From assembly GCA_045222795.1 (NCBI GenBank), contig JBGUZF010000017.1, positions 1-64,000 of the forward strand: a DNA stretch of 64,000 bases. Direction: 5' to 3'. The notes below the pieces were generated by a model that saw nothing but the letters and a program-made list of their open reading frames with translations, ran no database searches and was not told the DNA's origin. The position numbers and the translations under genes are program-made. Shown piece after piece: positions 9,572-18,400 of the stretch (within the stretch, counting starts at the first letter, position 1; each line of letters begins with the position of its first letter). Source of the DNA: Colimorpha sp045222795 (GTDB taxonomy: Bacteria > Bacteroidota > Bacteroidia > Bacteroidales > P3).

Positions 9572-11878
9572 TTAGAACACTATTATTTTCTTTGCCGTTC
9601 CGTCGACGCGGATGATATATATCCCCGCCGTCGGCAGGGTGAACCGCGCCCCTGCTGCCACCTGGCGCCCTTGCAGGTCGTAGGCGGCAATGGCCGCGCC
9701 CTGCGGAGCCTCGACGCTCACCGTGCGCCCGAGGATGTCCACCCCGAAGCCCACTTCGGCAACCGGGGTTATGCCCACCAGCGTGCCGTAGACGGCCGTG
9801 AGGCTGATACTGTAATCGGCCACAAAGGTGTAGGGGTTGTCCACAATCTTGCTGCCCCACGGCGTGAGCCAGAAGCGGAAGAGGGTGTCGCCCTGACCGG
9901 CGGTGGCGCTGACGGTGACGGAGGTGCCTTCGGCGAAGGTGCCCCCGCCGCTGACGCTGCAGTAGTCGGGCAGCGGCAGACCGAGGGTGTCGTAGCGGTA
10001 AGCCATATCTAGCGTCACGGTGCTCTCCATGCTGTCGCGCGGAGTGAAATATGTGCGTATCATCCAAGTCAGCCAGCGCTCGCTGTCGGTGTACAGATGC
10101 CAACGGCCGTTGCTGAAGAACCACGACCCGTCGGGATTGCCGCAATAATAACTGCCGGCAGTGGTGAAGACATGCTCACGCCCTTCGTTGAGGACTGTGA
10201 TCCACAGCGGACGGCTGTTGTCGACAACCACAGCGCTGTCGAGCGTGTAGGTATGCCAGCCCTTGCCGACGAACATTTCACGCTGGCTGTAGAGCAGCGT
10301 GGCGGGACAAACGGTGTCACCCTGATATATGCCCAGAGTATAGGTAGCGCCGCCGAAGATGTAAACCTGCACCTCACTGACGCTACGCTGCGGAACACGG
10401 AGGTCGGCGGGGATACGTGCAGCCCAGAAGGAGGTGTCGCCATGGGTGTTCTTGATGGCGGTGATGTACGTGGAGGCGTTGTATTCCAACGTGTCGGTGC
10501 CCAGAGGCACGAAGACGGCAGTGTCGACAACATCACCGCTTGCCAGACCTATGATTGGGTTGAGGGTGCTGCCACTGGTCCAATGGTCGAATCGGTAGCC
10601 GGAGGCCGGAGTTGCGAAGACGGCTATGCTGTCGACATCGACGTTGTACACGCCGTTGCCGCTGACGGTTCCCATGGTGGTGTCGGCGCTATGCACCCTG
10701 ACCAATGCCAGCTCGTCGCCGAGACTATTGTAGAGGGGTCGGATGCCTATGATGGCCTGGCAGTTGCCGTTGTAGCTGTTGGACGAGGAACTGCCCGTAC
10801 CGCCACCGCCGGGGTTGAGGGCGTCGAGGGTGTAGTAGGCGTCGTAGTAGCCGCCCCAGCCCCAGTTGACATGGAAATAGCGCAGACCCGTGGAACTGTT
10901 GATGTTGGTCGAGCAGCCGTCGATGACGAAAGCGTGGCCGGCATCGTTGCCGAAACCGGTGTAGAGCACCGGACGGCCGTAGTGCATCTCGACGAGCATG
11001 ATGCTGTCCCATTCACTGGCAGTGAAGTAGCTCTTCCTTAGGCCGCGCAACTCGGGACTGTAGCGGAAATATCTCTTGAGGGAACGCTCGGAGGAAGCCC
11101 CGTAGCTCTCCAGTATCTGTGCGCCGCTAGAGTTGACGCCATAGTCCATCTCCACAGAGACACCCACGTGGTACATCAGCAACGCCACAGCGTTGATTTG
11201 GGCATTGGAGCTGTTCCAGCCCAGTGAGTTGGGCATGCTGCCCCACGGGTATACGGTGTCGAAGTCGGCAGTGAGGGTACCGAAGCCGGCACATCCGTAA
11301 CTGTGCGAACCTCGTCCATGGGTGGGATGGTTCCAGTATTTCATTATCTGTGCCTGAGCTGTGGCCACGCATCCTGTGACAGCATGCTGGCCCGAGGCAT
11401 TGGCGGGGCACATCTCGTTGTAGCGCGGCGACTGACTCCAGCGGGTGACGAGCATGGGTGACACAGCGGTGGTGAGGTCCATCTCGCCTTTGGCAACGAT
11501 GTCCCTCCACAAGGCAGTAACCTCGGGGGCTGCAGCAAATTCGCGGCGCGAGGCTATGTCGGCGCTATAGCCGTCGAGCCAAGCCTGCACATGGGCAGGA
11601 ACACTGTCGAGGGGAAAGCTGCCGTCGGTGGAGTATGCCAGGAGGGGAGCCGCAACATCGTCGGCCGAGACAAGTACGAAACCAGATCCCGAGACGGGAT
11701 GCACGAGATAAAGCTCGTCGCTGAGAGGGGTTACGGTGAGGTCAGCCTGCGGCAGTATGCGCGAAGCCACCTGACGAGCCACAGCGGGGTCGACAGGCTT
11801 TGCAGAAACGGTGCTGAAAGTTGAGAGTTGAAAGTTGAAAATTGAAACTAATATAGCTACAAATATGCTCTTTTTCAT
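9572..11878 (-). CDS. C10 family (streptopain-like) peptidase with sorting-type C-terminal domain
   Basis: This is a 768-residue exported cysteine peptidase. A signal peptide covers residues 1-26. The Spi-type propeptide covers about 27-120 (GFVLVSADD..APLLAYS). The catalytic domain follows, with the nucleophile Cys170 in AVTGCVATAQAQIMKYW and the general base His315 in DAGHAFVIDGC, ahead of FHVNWGWGGYYDAYYT. Next come a Gly/Ser-rich linker and beta domains (GYRFDHW, FRFWLTPWG) of the InlB B-repeat-like type. It ends with a T9SS-like tail (VDILGRTVSVEAP...GIYIIRVDGTAKKIIVF) that lacks the usual LYPNP opening. The signal peptide's hydrophobic part is encoded by 7-bp repeats. It lies 9 bases downstream of a paralogue and is probably cotranscribed with it. 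Likely role: secreted proteolysis of host, dietary or bacterial proteins. Confidence 0.92.
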   Translation of the reverse strand: MKKSIFVAILVSIFNFQLSTFSTVSAKPVDPAVARQVASRILPQADLTVTPLSDELYLVHPVSGSGFVLVSADDVAAPLLAYSTDGSFPLDSVPAHVQAWLDGYSADIASRREFAAAPEVTALWRDIVAKGEMDLTTAVSPMLVTRWSQSPRYNEMCPANASGQHAVTGCVATAQAQIMKYWNHPTHGRGSHSYGCAGFGTLTADFDTVYPWGSMPNSLGWNSSNAQINAVALLMYHVGVSVEMDYGVNSSGAQILESYGASSERSLKRYFRYSPELRGLRKSYFTASEWDSIMLVEMHYGRPVLYTGFGNDAGHAFVIDGCSTNINSSTGLRYFHVNWGWGGYYDAYYTLDALNPGGGGTGSSSSNSYNGNCQAIIGIRPLYNSLGDELALVRVHSADTTMGTVSGNGVYNVDVDSIAVFATPASGYRFDHWTSGSTLNPIIGLASGDVVDTAVFVPLGTDTLEYNASTYITAIKNTHGDTSFWAARIPADLRVPQRSVSEVQVYIFGGATYTLGIYQGDTVCPATLLYSQREMFVGKGWHTYTLDSAVVVDNSRPLWITVLNEGREHVFTTAGSYYCGNPDGSWFFSNGRWHLYTDSERWLTWMIRTYFTPRDSMESTVTLDMAYRYDTLGLPLPDYCSVSGGGTFAEGTSVTVSATAGQGDTLFRFWLTPWGSKIVDNPYTFVADYSISLTAVYGTLVGITPVAEVGFGVDILGRTVSVEAPQGAAIAAYDLQGRQVAAGARFTLPTAGIYIIRVDGTAKKIIVF
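11816..11848 (-). repeat. 7-bp tandem repeat encoding part of a signal peptide
   Basis: On the coding strand, TTTCAAT/TTTCAAC-type units (about 4.5 copies) encode SIFNFQLSTFSTVS within the signal peptide of the C10 peptidase. Confidence 0.8.
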
Positions 11879-11887
11879 AGGTCAGAT

Positions 11888-14152
11888 TTATTGGACAATT
11901 ATGCGGCCGGCGGCCTTGCCGTCGACCTGTATCATATAGACGCCGGCCGCCGGCACGGTGAAGGTGCGACGGTTGGCAATAAGGCGGCCCTGCATATCGT
12001 ACACGGTAATCGCAGTGCCTTCGGGAACATCAACGCTCACACTGCGACCAAGGACGGCAACACGAACAGGTGTGCTTTCGACTTCGTCGATACCTATGCA
12101 ATAGGCAAACCAGACCGAGAGTGTGGTATCGTTCTCGGCCACGAAGACCAAGGGGTTGGTGTGATCACCAGCGGCGTTGTATTCGTCGCCCCAATTCCAA
12201 CTGAACGAGATGCCGGGATCAACGGTGACCGTCACGGTGTCACCAGCATTATACTGTCCTGCGCCAACAACGCTGATACCACCCTCCTGCATGTCCTCTT
12301 CGCTCATGTGCGTGTCGATAGTCACCACAACGGGCCGTTCGTCGAAGATGCCGCGGAGCATCCAGGTGTAGAAGACACCATCGGCCTGGTCGTAGGGCAC
12401 CCAGCCCGTAGGCAGGTGGTACCATATACCGTCGCTGCTGCCACAGTAGCGGCCCATGGTAGCGGGGTAGCCGCCGCCCTCGTAACGGAGGGTAATCCAC
12501 ACGGTAGCCGTGTCGGCAATCCATAGGGCCGAGTCGAGGGCGACAGTGTTCCACTGCTTGATAAACGCGTTGGAGGAGTAGACATCCTTGGAATATATCG
12601 GTGTGGCGCCGTTGATGTCGTCGGCGACATAGACGGCAAGGGTGTAGAGACCCTGCTGATAGGGTATGTACTGCACGGCGGTGAGGCTGCGGTGGCCGTT
12701 GCGCACAGCGGCAGGCAGACGGATGCCCCACTGGGTGGTGTCGCCATAGTCGTCGTGCCACGACGAGCGGTAGCCGTCGTCGCAGTAGCCCACGGTGTCG
12801 CCATGGACAGGTTCGAAGATAGCCGAGTCAGTGATGTCGCCGTTGGCAAGGAAATAGAGGGGGTTCTCTGTGGAGCCGCCGACCCAGCGGAGGAAGCGGT
12901 AACCCTCGTTGGCATGGGCGCACACAGCCACATCGTCGACGAAGGGGGTGTAGGTGCCGTTGCCTGTGACGGTGCCCATGGTGCTGTCGAAGCGCATGTC
13001 GACCACGGCGACGCTGTCGGACGAGGCTGCCGAAGGCATGATGCCAATAACGGCAGAGTTGTTCAGGTTGAAGGTATATGTGGCGTTGCCGCCGATGCCG
13101 CCGGCTCCCGGCGAGAGCGAGTCGGTGGTGTAGTAGCCGTCGTAGGCTCCGCCCCAACCCCAGTTGACGTGGAACATGCCTACAGAGTCTATACCGTCGA
13201 GCACGAAGGCGTGACCGCCAGAAGAGTCGTGTCCTGCATAAAGCACAGGACGGCTTGCAAGAATCTCGGTGGCTATCAGTTCGTCCCATTCGGCATCGCT
13301 GTGCTCTTCCTTGTAGATGCTGTAGAGCAGGGGGCTGTACTTGAAGTAGGTCTTCAGGGCTGTCTCGGCGGAGGGGTAGTTGGCGTAGCCGTGCGAGTTG
13401 ACGGCGGCGCCGCTGCCGCTGGGGCTGTAATTCATACGGACAGCCACACCGACGTGGTACATCAGCTCGGCGACGGCCATTATCTCGGCGCTGTCGCTGG
13501 CAGCACTAAGGGCGTTGGGCATAAGGTTCCAGCGGTAGTGCGTAGTATCGAAGACTGCCGAGAGGACGCCATAGGAATAGGTATTGTAGGAGTAGCTCCC
13601 CCACCCCACCTCGGGGTGGTTCCAGTATTTCATCACCTGGGCTGTGGCCGTAGCCGTACAGCCGGTGACGCAGTAGGCCGAGTCGTTGTAGTCGTAGGGG
13701 CATAATAAATTATACCGCGGGCGCTGGTTCCACGTAGTGGTCAGCAGCGGAGCCACGGTATCCCAGCCTGTCTTGGGCATGGGGTTGTCCCACAGGTCCT
13801 GCACCGCAGCCGAGGGCACGGCACCTGCATCGCGCAACGACGCAATCTCGCGGCGGTAGCCGTCGAACCACACCCGCACATGGTCGGGCATAGCGGTGAG
13901 GTCGCCTATATAGCCATCCATCGAATAGGCCAGCACGGGGCGTGTGCAGTCGTCGGCAGAGACGATGGCGAAGCCGGGAGCACCGTCGTGGACGAAGACA
14001 TACAGCTCGTCCCAGTCGGAGGGCTGCACGGCCACAGCGGGCGCGAAGAAATTATTCTCTACTATTGCACGTGCGCGCGCGAGGTCGACGGGCTTGGCAA
14101 GGCTTGCGGCCACCACAAGCATGGCGGCCAGCGTCATAAGGAGTCTTTTCAT
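11888..14152 (-). CDS. C10 family (streptopain-like) peptidase, second paralogue
   Basis: This is a 754-residue exported cysteine peptidase. The signal peptide is MKRLLMTLAAMLVVAASLA, and the Spi-type propeptide extends to about residue 125 (GFAIVSADDCTRPVLAYS). The nucleophile is Cys165 in CVTGCTATATAQVMKYW. The general base is His314 in SSGGHAFVLDGI, followed by FHVNWGWGGAYDGYYT. The middle holds InlB-type beta repeats (GYRFLRWVGG). The C-terminal tail resembles a T9SS domain (VAVLGRSVSVDVPEG...GVYMIQVDGKAAGRIIVQ), again without LYPNP, and is clearly related to the tail of the paralogue 9 bases downstream. Its ATG lies only 8 bases after the T-tract of the terminator that follows atpG, so there is no room for a promoter between them. 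Confidence 0.92.
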   Translation of the reverse strand: MKRLLMTLAAMLVVAASLAKPVDLARARAIVENNFFAPAVAVQPSDWDELYVFVHDGAPGFAIVSADDCTRPVLAYSMDGYIGDLTAMPDHVRVWFDGYRREIASLRDAGAVPSAAVQDLWDNPMPKTGWDTVAPLLTTTWNQRPRYNLLCPYDYNDSAYCVTGCTATATAQVMKYWNHPEVGWGSYSYNTYSYGVLSAVFDTTHYRWNLMPNALSAASDSAEIMAVAELMYHVGVAVRMNYSPSGSGAAVNSHGYANYPSAETALKTYFKYSPLLYSIYKEEHSDAEWDELIATEILASRPVLYAGHDSSGGHAFVLDGIDSVGMFHVNWGWGGAYDGYYTTDSLSPGAGGIGGNATYTFNLNNSAVIGIMPSAASSDSVAVVDMRFDSTMGTVTGNGTYTPFVDDVAVCAHANEGYRFLRWVGGSTENPLYFLANGDITDSAIFEPVHGDTVGYCDDGYRSSWHDDYGDTTQWGIRLPAAVRNGHRSLTAVQYIPYQQGLYTLAVYVADDINGATPIYSKDVYSSNAFIKQWNTVALDSALWIADTATVWITLRYEGGGYPATMGRYCGSSDGIWYHLPTGWVPYDQADGVFYTWMLRGIFDERPVVVTIDTHMSEEDMQEGGISVVGAGQYNAGDTVTVTVDPGISFSWNWGDEYNAAGDHTNPLVFVAENDTTLSVWFAYCIGIDEVESTPVRVAVLGRSVSVDVPEGTAITVYDMQGRLIANRRTFTVPAAGVYMIQVDGKAAGRIIVQ

Positions 14153-14160
14153 CTATGGAT

Positions 14161-14199
14161 AAAAAAAAGAGCAGACACCGCCGCGGGCAGGTGTCTGCT
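14161..14199 (-). terminator. Intrinsic terminator between atpG and the C10 peptidase
   Basis: AGCAGACACC (14170-14179) pairs perfectly with GGTGTCTGCT (14190-14199). Eight T residues follow on the minus strand (14161-14168). This is a strong textbook terminator, placed immediately before the start codon of the next gene. Confidence 0.85.
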
Positions 14200-14212
14200 G
14201 TTTGTTCATTGT

Positions 14213-15088
14213 TTAACCTTTAAGGGCTTCGGAGCCGCTCACTATCTCGATAATCTCGTTGGTGATGGAGGCCTGGCGCGCTTTGTTGTAGCTCAGCCGC
14301 AGGTCTTTCAGCAGCTCGGTGGCGTTGTCGGTGGCTTTCTGCATGGCAGTCATGCGTGCTCCGTGTTCGGCGGCCAGCGAGTCGAGCACCACGCGGTAGA
14401 AGGTGGAGCGCAACGTCAAAGGTATCATCTCGCGCAGTATCTCCTCCTTCGAGGGTTCGAAGATATAGTCGTTGTTGCCTTTCGGCTTTCCACTTTCATC
14501 TTTCCGCTTTCCACTTTCCACGGGCAAGAACTGCTCGCACGAGAGCACCTGCGACAGCGAGTTCTTGAACTGATTGTAGACCAGCTCCACGCGGTCGATG
14601 GCCTTGTCGGCGAAGTCGGCCAGCAAGTTGTCGGCCAGCGTGGCTATGGCGTCGAACGAGGGGCTGTCGAGCAGCATATCGTATGACGAGACCTTGAGGT
14701 CTTTCTGGCGCGAGAGGAGCTCGGAGGCCTTCTTGCCGATGGTTATCAGCTGTATGGCGGCTTTCTCCTGGCGCCAGTGGTCTATGCGCTGCTGGGCGAG
14801 CTTGAGGACATTGCTGTTGAAGGCGCCGCAGAGACCCTTGTTGCTGGTGACCACCACCAGCACCACGGTCTGCACGGGACGCACAGCATGGTATGGAGTC
14901 ATCACGCCTTCGCCGGTGTCGATGTCGGCGATAATCTCGTTGAGCTGGGCCGCATAGGGGCGCATGCCGATGATGGCATTCTGCGCGCGGCGGAACTTGG
15001 CGGCAGAGACCATCTTCATGGCGGAGGTGATCTGCTGCGTCGAGCTCACCGAGGCTATTCGCGTGCGTACTTCTTTTAGATTTGCCAT
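14213..15088 (-). CDS. atpG: ATP synthase F1 subunit gamma
   Basis: This 291-residue protein is the central rotor shaft of the F1 sector. It couples c-ring rotation to catalysis in the alpha/beta hexamer. The N-terminal helix (MANLKEVRTRIASVSSTQQITSAMKMVSAAKFRRAQ) and the C-terminal helix (HGARMTAMQKATDNATELL...NKARQASITNEIIEIVSG) are the most conserved parts of the family and both are intact. Between them, at about residues 190-205, lies a charged insert (VESGKRKDESGKPKG) encoded by 7-bp repeats of GTGGAAA type, followed by YIFEPSKEEIL. It is the last gene of the atpE-F-H-A-G cluster. An inverted repeat element separates it from atpA, and a strong terminator follows it. Confidence 0.96.
   Translation of the reverse strand: MANLKEVRTRIASVSSTQQITSAMKMVSAAKFRRAQNAIIGMRPYAAQLNEIIADIDTGEGVMTPYHAVRPVQTVVLVVVTSNKGLCGAFNSNVLKLAQQRIDHWRQEKAAIQLITIGKKASELLSRQKDLKVSSYDMLLDSPSFDAIATLADNLLADFADKAIDRVELVYNQFKNSLSQVLSCEQFLPVESGKRKDESGKPKGNNDYIFEPSKEEILREMIPLTLRSTFYRVVLDSLAAEHGARMTAMQKATDNATELLKDLRLSYNKARQASITNEIIEIVSGSEALKG
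14478..14522 (-). repeat. 7-bp tandem repeat inside atpG
   Basis: About six copies of GTGGAAA/GCGGAAA/GATGAAA units read on the coding strand. Three units (21 bp) encode seven residues, giving VESGKRK-DESGKPKG in a loop of the gamma subunit that varies in the family. Confidence 0.8.
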
Positions 15089-15096
15089 TTCTTTAT

Positions 15097-15176
15097 TAGT
15101 GGGTAGTGGGTAGTGGATAGTGGGTAGTAAGATGCACTGGTTTATATGCTACCAACTACACACTATCCACTATAAA

Positions 15177-15180
<4 letters not shown>
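15097..15180. repeat. Inverted tandem-repeat element, 7-bp period, between atpA and atpG
   Basis: The left arm holds TAGTGGG/TAGTGGA units (15097-15129). A centre of about 18 bases follows. The right arm (15148-15180) has the inverted ACTACAC/ACTATCC/ACTATAA units. The stop codon of atpA (15177-15179) lies inside the right arm. The word differs from the other atp elements but the architecture is the same. Confidence 0.8.
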
Positions 15181-16754
<1,574 letters not shown>

Positions 16755-16757
16755 ACT

Positions 16758-16840
16758 GTTTTAGTTTTAAGTTTTAAGTTTTAAGCTTTAAGTGGGCTTA
16801 CGCAGCCACTTAATACTTACAGCTTAAAGCTCACAGCTTA
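16758..16840. repeat. Inverted tandem-repeat element, 7-bp period, between atpH and atpA
   Basis: The left arm is TTTTAAG repeated about four times. The centre is the hairpin AAGTGGGCT-TACGC-AGCCACTT. The right arm is the inverted series CTTAATA, CTTACAG, CTTAAAG, CTCACAG. The last residues and stop codon of atpH (16831-16833) lie inside the right arm. Confidence 0.82.
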
Positions 16841-17388
16841 CTTTCATAATCATTCTTGGCAAACTCCTTGCGGAGCTTCATTATCTTGGTACGCAGACGA
16901 GCGTCGTACATGTTGTGGTCGAACTCCATCTTGAAGCCGCCGAGCATGTTTGGGTCGGTGGCTGTGTGCAGTTCCACCTTCTTGCCGGTGTACTCTGCGA
17001 TGAGGCGCGAGACATACTCCTTGGCGCTCTCGTCGGTCTCTTGATGGGTTACGAGGTCGCTGCGCACTATGCCGCGACTGTCGCGCCACTGGTCGAGGTA
17101 AGCCTCGCTGATGCCGTGGAGGTTCACCGAGCGGCTCTTCTTCACCACGAAGACGAGGAAAGCCATGGTCTCCTCGCACACGTGGCCGTCGAAGAGAGCC
17201 TGCACAATGCCGGACTTCTTCTCATAGGGCACCGTGGGGTTGGCGAAGATGACGCTCAACTCGCGGTTCTCGGCGGTGACACGGCTCACGAGCCTCATGT
17301 CGTCTGCCACGCGGTCGGCCTGGCCGCGGTCGGTGGCCAGCATGAACAGCGCCTTGGCGTAGTTGATATTGATGCGGTAGTCGTTCAT
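16831..17388 (-). CDS. atpH: ATP synthase F1 subunit delta
   Basis: This 185-residue protein is the peripheral-stalk subunit that joins the b dimer to the top of F1. The family pattern is visible at both ends: NYAKALFMLATDRG near the N-terminus, and TAYTGKK..LHTATDPNMLGGFKME..HNMYDARLRTKI-like sequence near the C-terminus (NMLGGFKMEFD at about residues 149-159). The gene starts 2 bases after the stop of atpF, so the two are probably translationally coupled. The last residues (SKL, stop) are written in the arm of a repeat element, suggesting that the original C-terminal end was altered by it. Confidence 0.94.
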   Translation of the reverse strand: MNDYRININYAKALFMLATDRGQADRVADDMRLVSRVTAENRELSVIFANPTVPYEKKSGIVQALFDGHVCEETMAFLVFVVKKSRSVNLHGISEAYLDQWRDSRGIVRSDLVTHQETDESAKEYVSRLIAEYTGKKVELHTATDPNMLGGFKMEFDHNMYDARLRTKIMKLRKEFAKNDYESKL

Positions 17389-17390
17389 GA

Positions 17391-17891
17391 TTAGTTCAGT
17401 TTGGCCATTTCAAGCTCTTTCTGAATGAGGGCGTCGGCCTTGGGCTTGTCGCTGAGCTCGGCACGGATGAGCTTCTCGGCAATCTCGATGCTGAGGTTTG
17501 CAATCTGGTTCTTGAGCTCGGTCATAGCCTTCATCTTCTCGTAGTTGATGTTCTCGCGGGCCGCCTCGACGATGCGGTCGGCTTCAGCGGTGGCCTTTGT
17601 GCGGGCATCTTCCACAATCTGCTCACTGGCGAGACGGGCGTTGCGCAGCATCTCGTCGCGTTCCATCTTGGCCTGGCGCAGCAACTCCTCGTTATGAGCC
17701 ACGAGGTTCTTCATCTCCTCGCGGGCCTTGGCGGCCTCGTTGAGCGAGGCGGCGATGGCTTCCTCACGCTTCTTCAGGGCATCCAGAATCATCGGCCAGC
17801 CCCATTTCATGAGGATGAACGCCAAGATGCCGAACGAGACAAGCAACCACACGAAAGTGCCTATGCCGGGACTAATTAAGGGATTGTTCAT
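17391..17891 (-). CDS. atpF: ATP synthase Fo subunit b
   Basis: This 166-residue peripheral-stalk subunit has one N-terminal membrane helix (FVWLLVSFGILAFILMKW, residues 13-30). A long charged alpha helix runs from about 40 to 140 (EEAIAASLNEAAKAREEMKN, IANLSIEIAEKLIRAEL) and would dimerise as a coiled coil and contact delta. It sits between atpE and atpH in the conserved E-F-H-A-G order. A hairpin and a repeat element lie between it and atpE. Confidence 0.95.
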   Translation of the reverse strand: MNNPLISPGIGTFVWLLVSFGILAFILMKWGWPMILDALKKREEAIAASLNEAAKAREEMKNLVAHNEELLRQAKMERDEMLRNARLASEQIVEDARTKATAEADRIVEAARENINYEKMKAMTELKNQIANLSIEIAEKLIRAELSDKPKADALIQKELEMAKLN

Positions 17892-17896
17892 TTTCC

Positions 17897-17970
17897 TTAG
17901 TATTAAGTTTTAAGCTTTAAGTTTTAAGTGACAACCCCAGAGTGTCAATTTACTCACAGCTTAAAGTTTT
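17897..17970. repeat. Inverted tandem-repeat element, 7-bp period, between atpE and atpF
   Basis: The left arm carries GTATTAAG/TTTTAAG/CTTTAAG units. The centre is the hairpin TGACA-accccagag-TGTCA. The right arm is the inverted set (TACTCACAG, CTTAAAG). It uses the same words as the elements at 9485 and 16758. Confidence 0.8.
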
Positions 17971-17979
17971 CTTTTTAAA

Positions 17980-18002
17980 GGGAGCAACCAATCGTTGCTC
18001 CC
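17980..18002 (-). terminator. Hairpin directly downstream of atpE
   Basis: GGGAGCAAC pairs perfectly with GTTGCTCCC across a 5-base loop. On the minus strand TTTAAAAAG follows. It may be a partial terminator or a 3' stabiliser that raises the level of atpE mRNA relative to the rest of the operon, matching the need for many c subunits per enzyme. That role is inference. Confidence 0.65.
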
Positions 18003-18024
18003 AAGTGAGTTTAACGTGCGCTGT

Positions 18025-18279
18025 TTACTTGAGGACAACCAGCAAGCACAGCACGACGGCGAAGAAGGCAACACCTTCAACAAGAGCGGCGGCGATAATC
18101 ATCGTCGAGCGGATGTCGCCACCGGCTTCCGGCTGGCGGGCCATGCCTTCCATGGCACCCTGACCGATTTTACCGATACCGATACCAGCGCCGACGGTAG
18201 CCAGACCGGCTCCGATAGCAGCTCCGAGATAACCCCAGGCAATGCCGGCGATCTCCAATAAAATTGCTAATGCTGTCAT
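18025..18279 (-). CDS. atpE: ATP synthase Fo subunit c (proton type)
   Basis: This 84-residue hairpin of two membrane helices forms the rotor ring of Fo. Helix 1 is glycine-rich (GAAIGAGLATVGAGIGIGKI), the polar loop is ARQPE, and helix 2 carries the ion-binding carboxylate in AALVEGVAFF. The residues usually paired with sodium binding (Gln in helix 1, Ser/Thr after the Glu) are absent: a hydrophobic residue stands in helix 1 and Gly follows the Glu. Proton coupling is therefore likely. It is the first gene of the cluster here and has its own promoter. No atpB lies upstream, where nadB is found instead. Confidence 0.95.
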   Translation of the reverse strand: MTALAILLEIAGIAWGYLGAAIGAGLATVGAGIGIGKIGQGAMEGMARQPEAGGDIRSTMIIAAALVEGVAFFAVVLCLLVVLK

Positions 18280-18352
18280 AATGCTTTGTATTTGTTTGTT
18301 AAACTGTTGTTATTCCCTTTCTGAGTTTTTCGTACAACGACGAATTCGAGTG

Positions 18353-18360
18353 CAAAGATA
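18353..18360 (-). promoter_or_regulatory. Putative promoter -7 box for the atpE-F-H-A-G operon
   Basis: TATCTTTG on the minus strand matches the Bacteroidota -7 consensus TAnnTTTG, about 75 bases before the atpE ATG. The -33 TTTG is not clear; an A/T-rich tract takes its place. Confidence 0.55.
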
Positions 18361-18400
18361 ACACTTTTTTTTAAATAAAATGTTAAATGTGCAAAACTTT

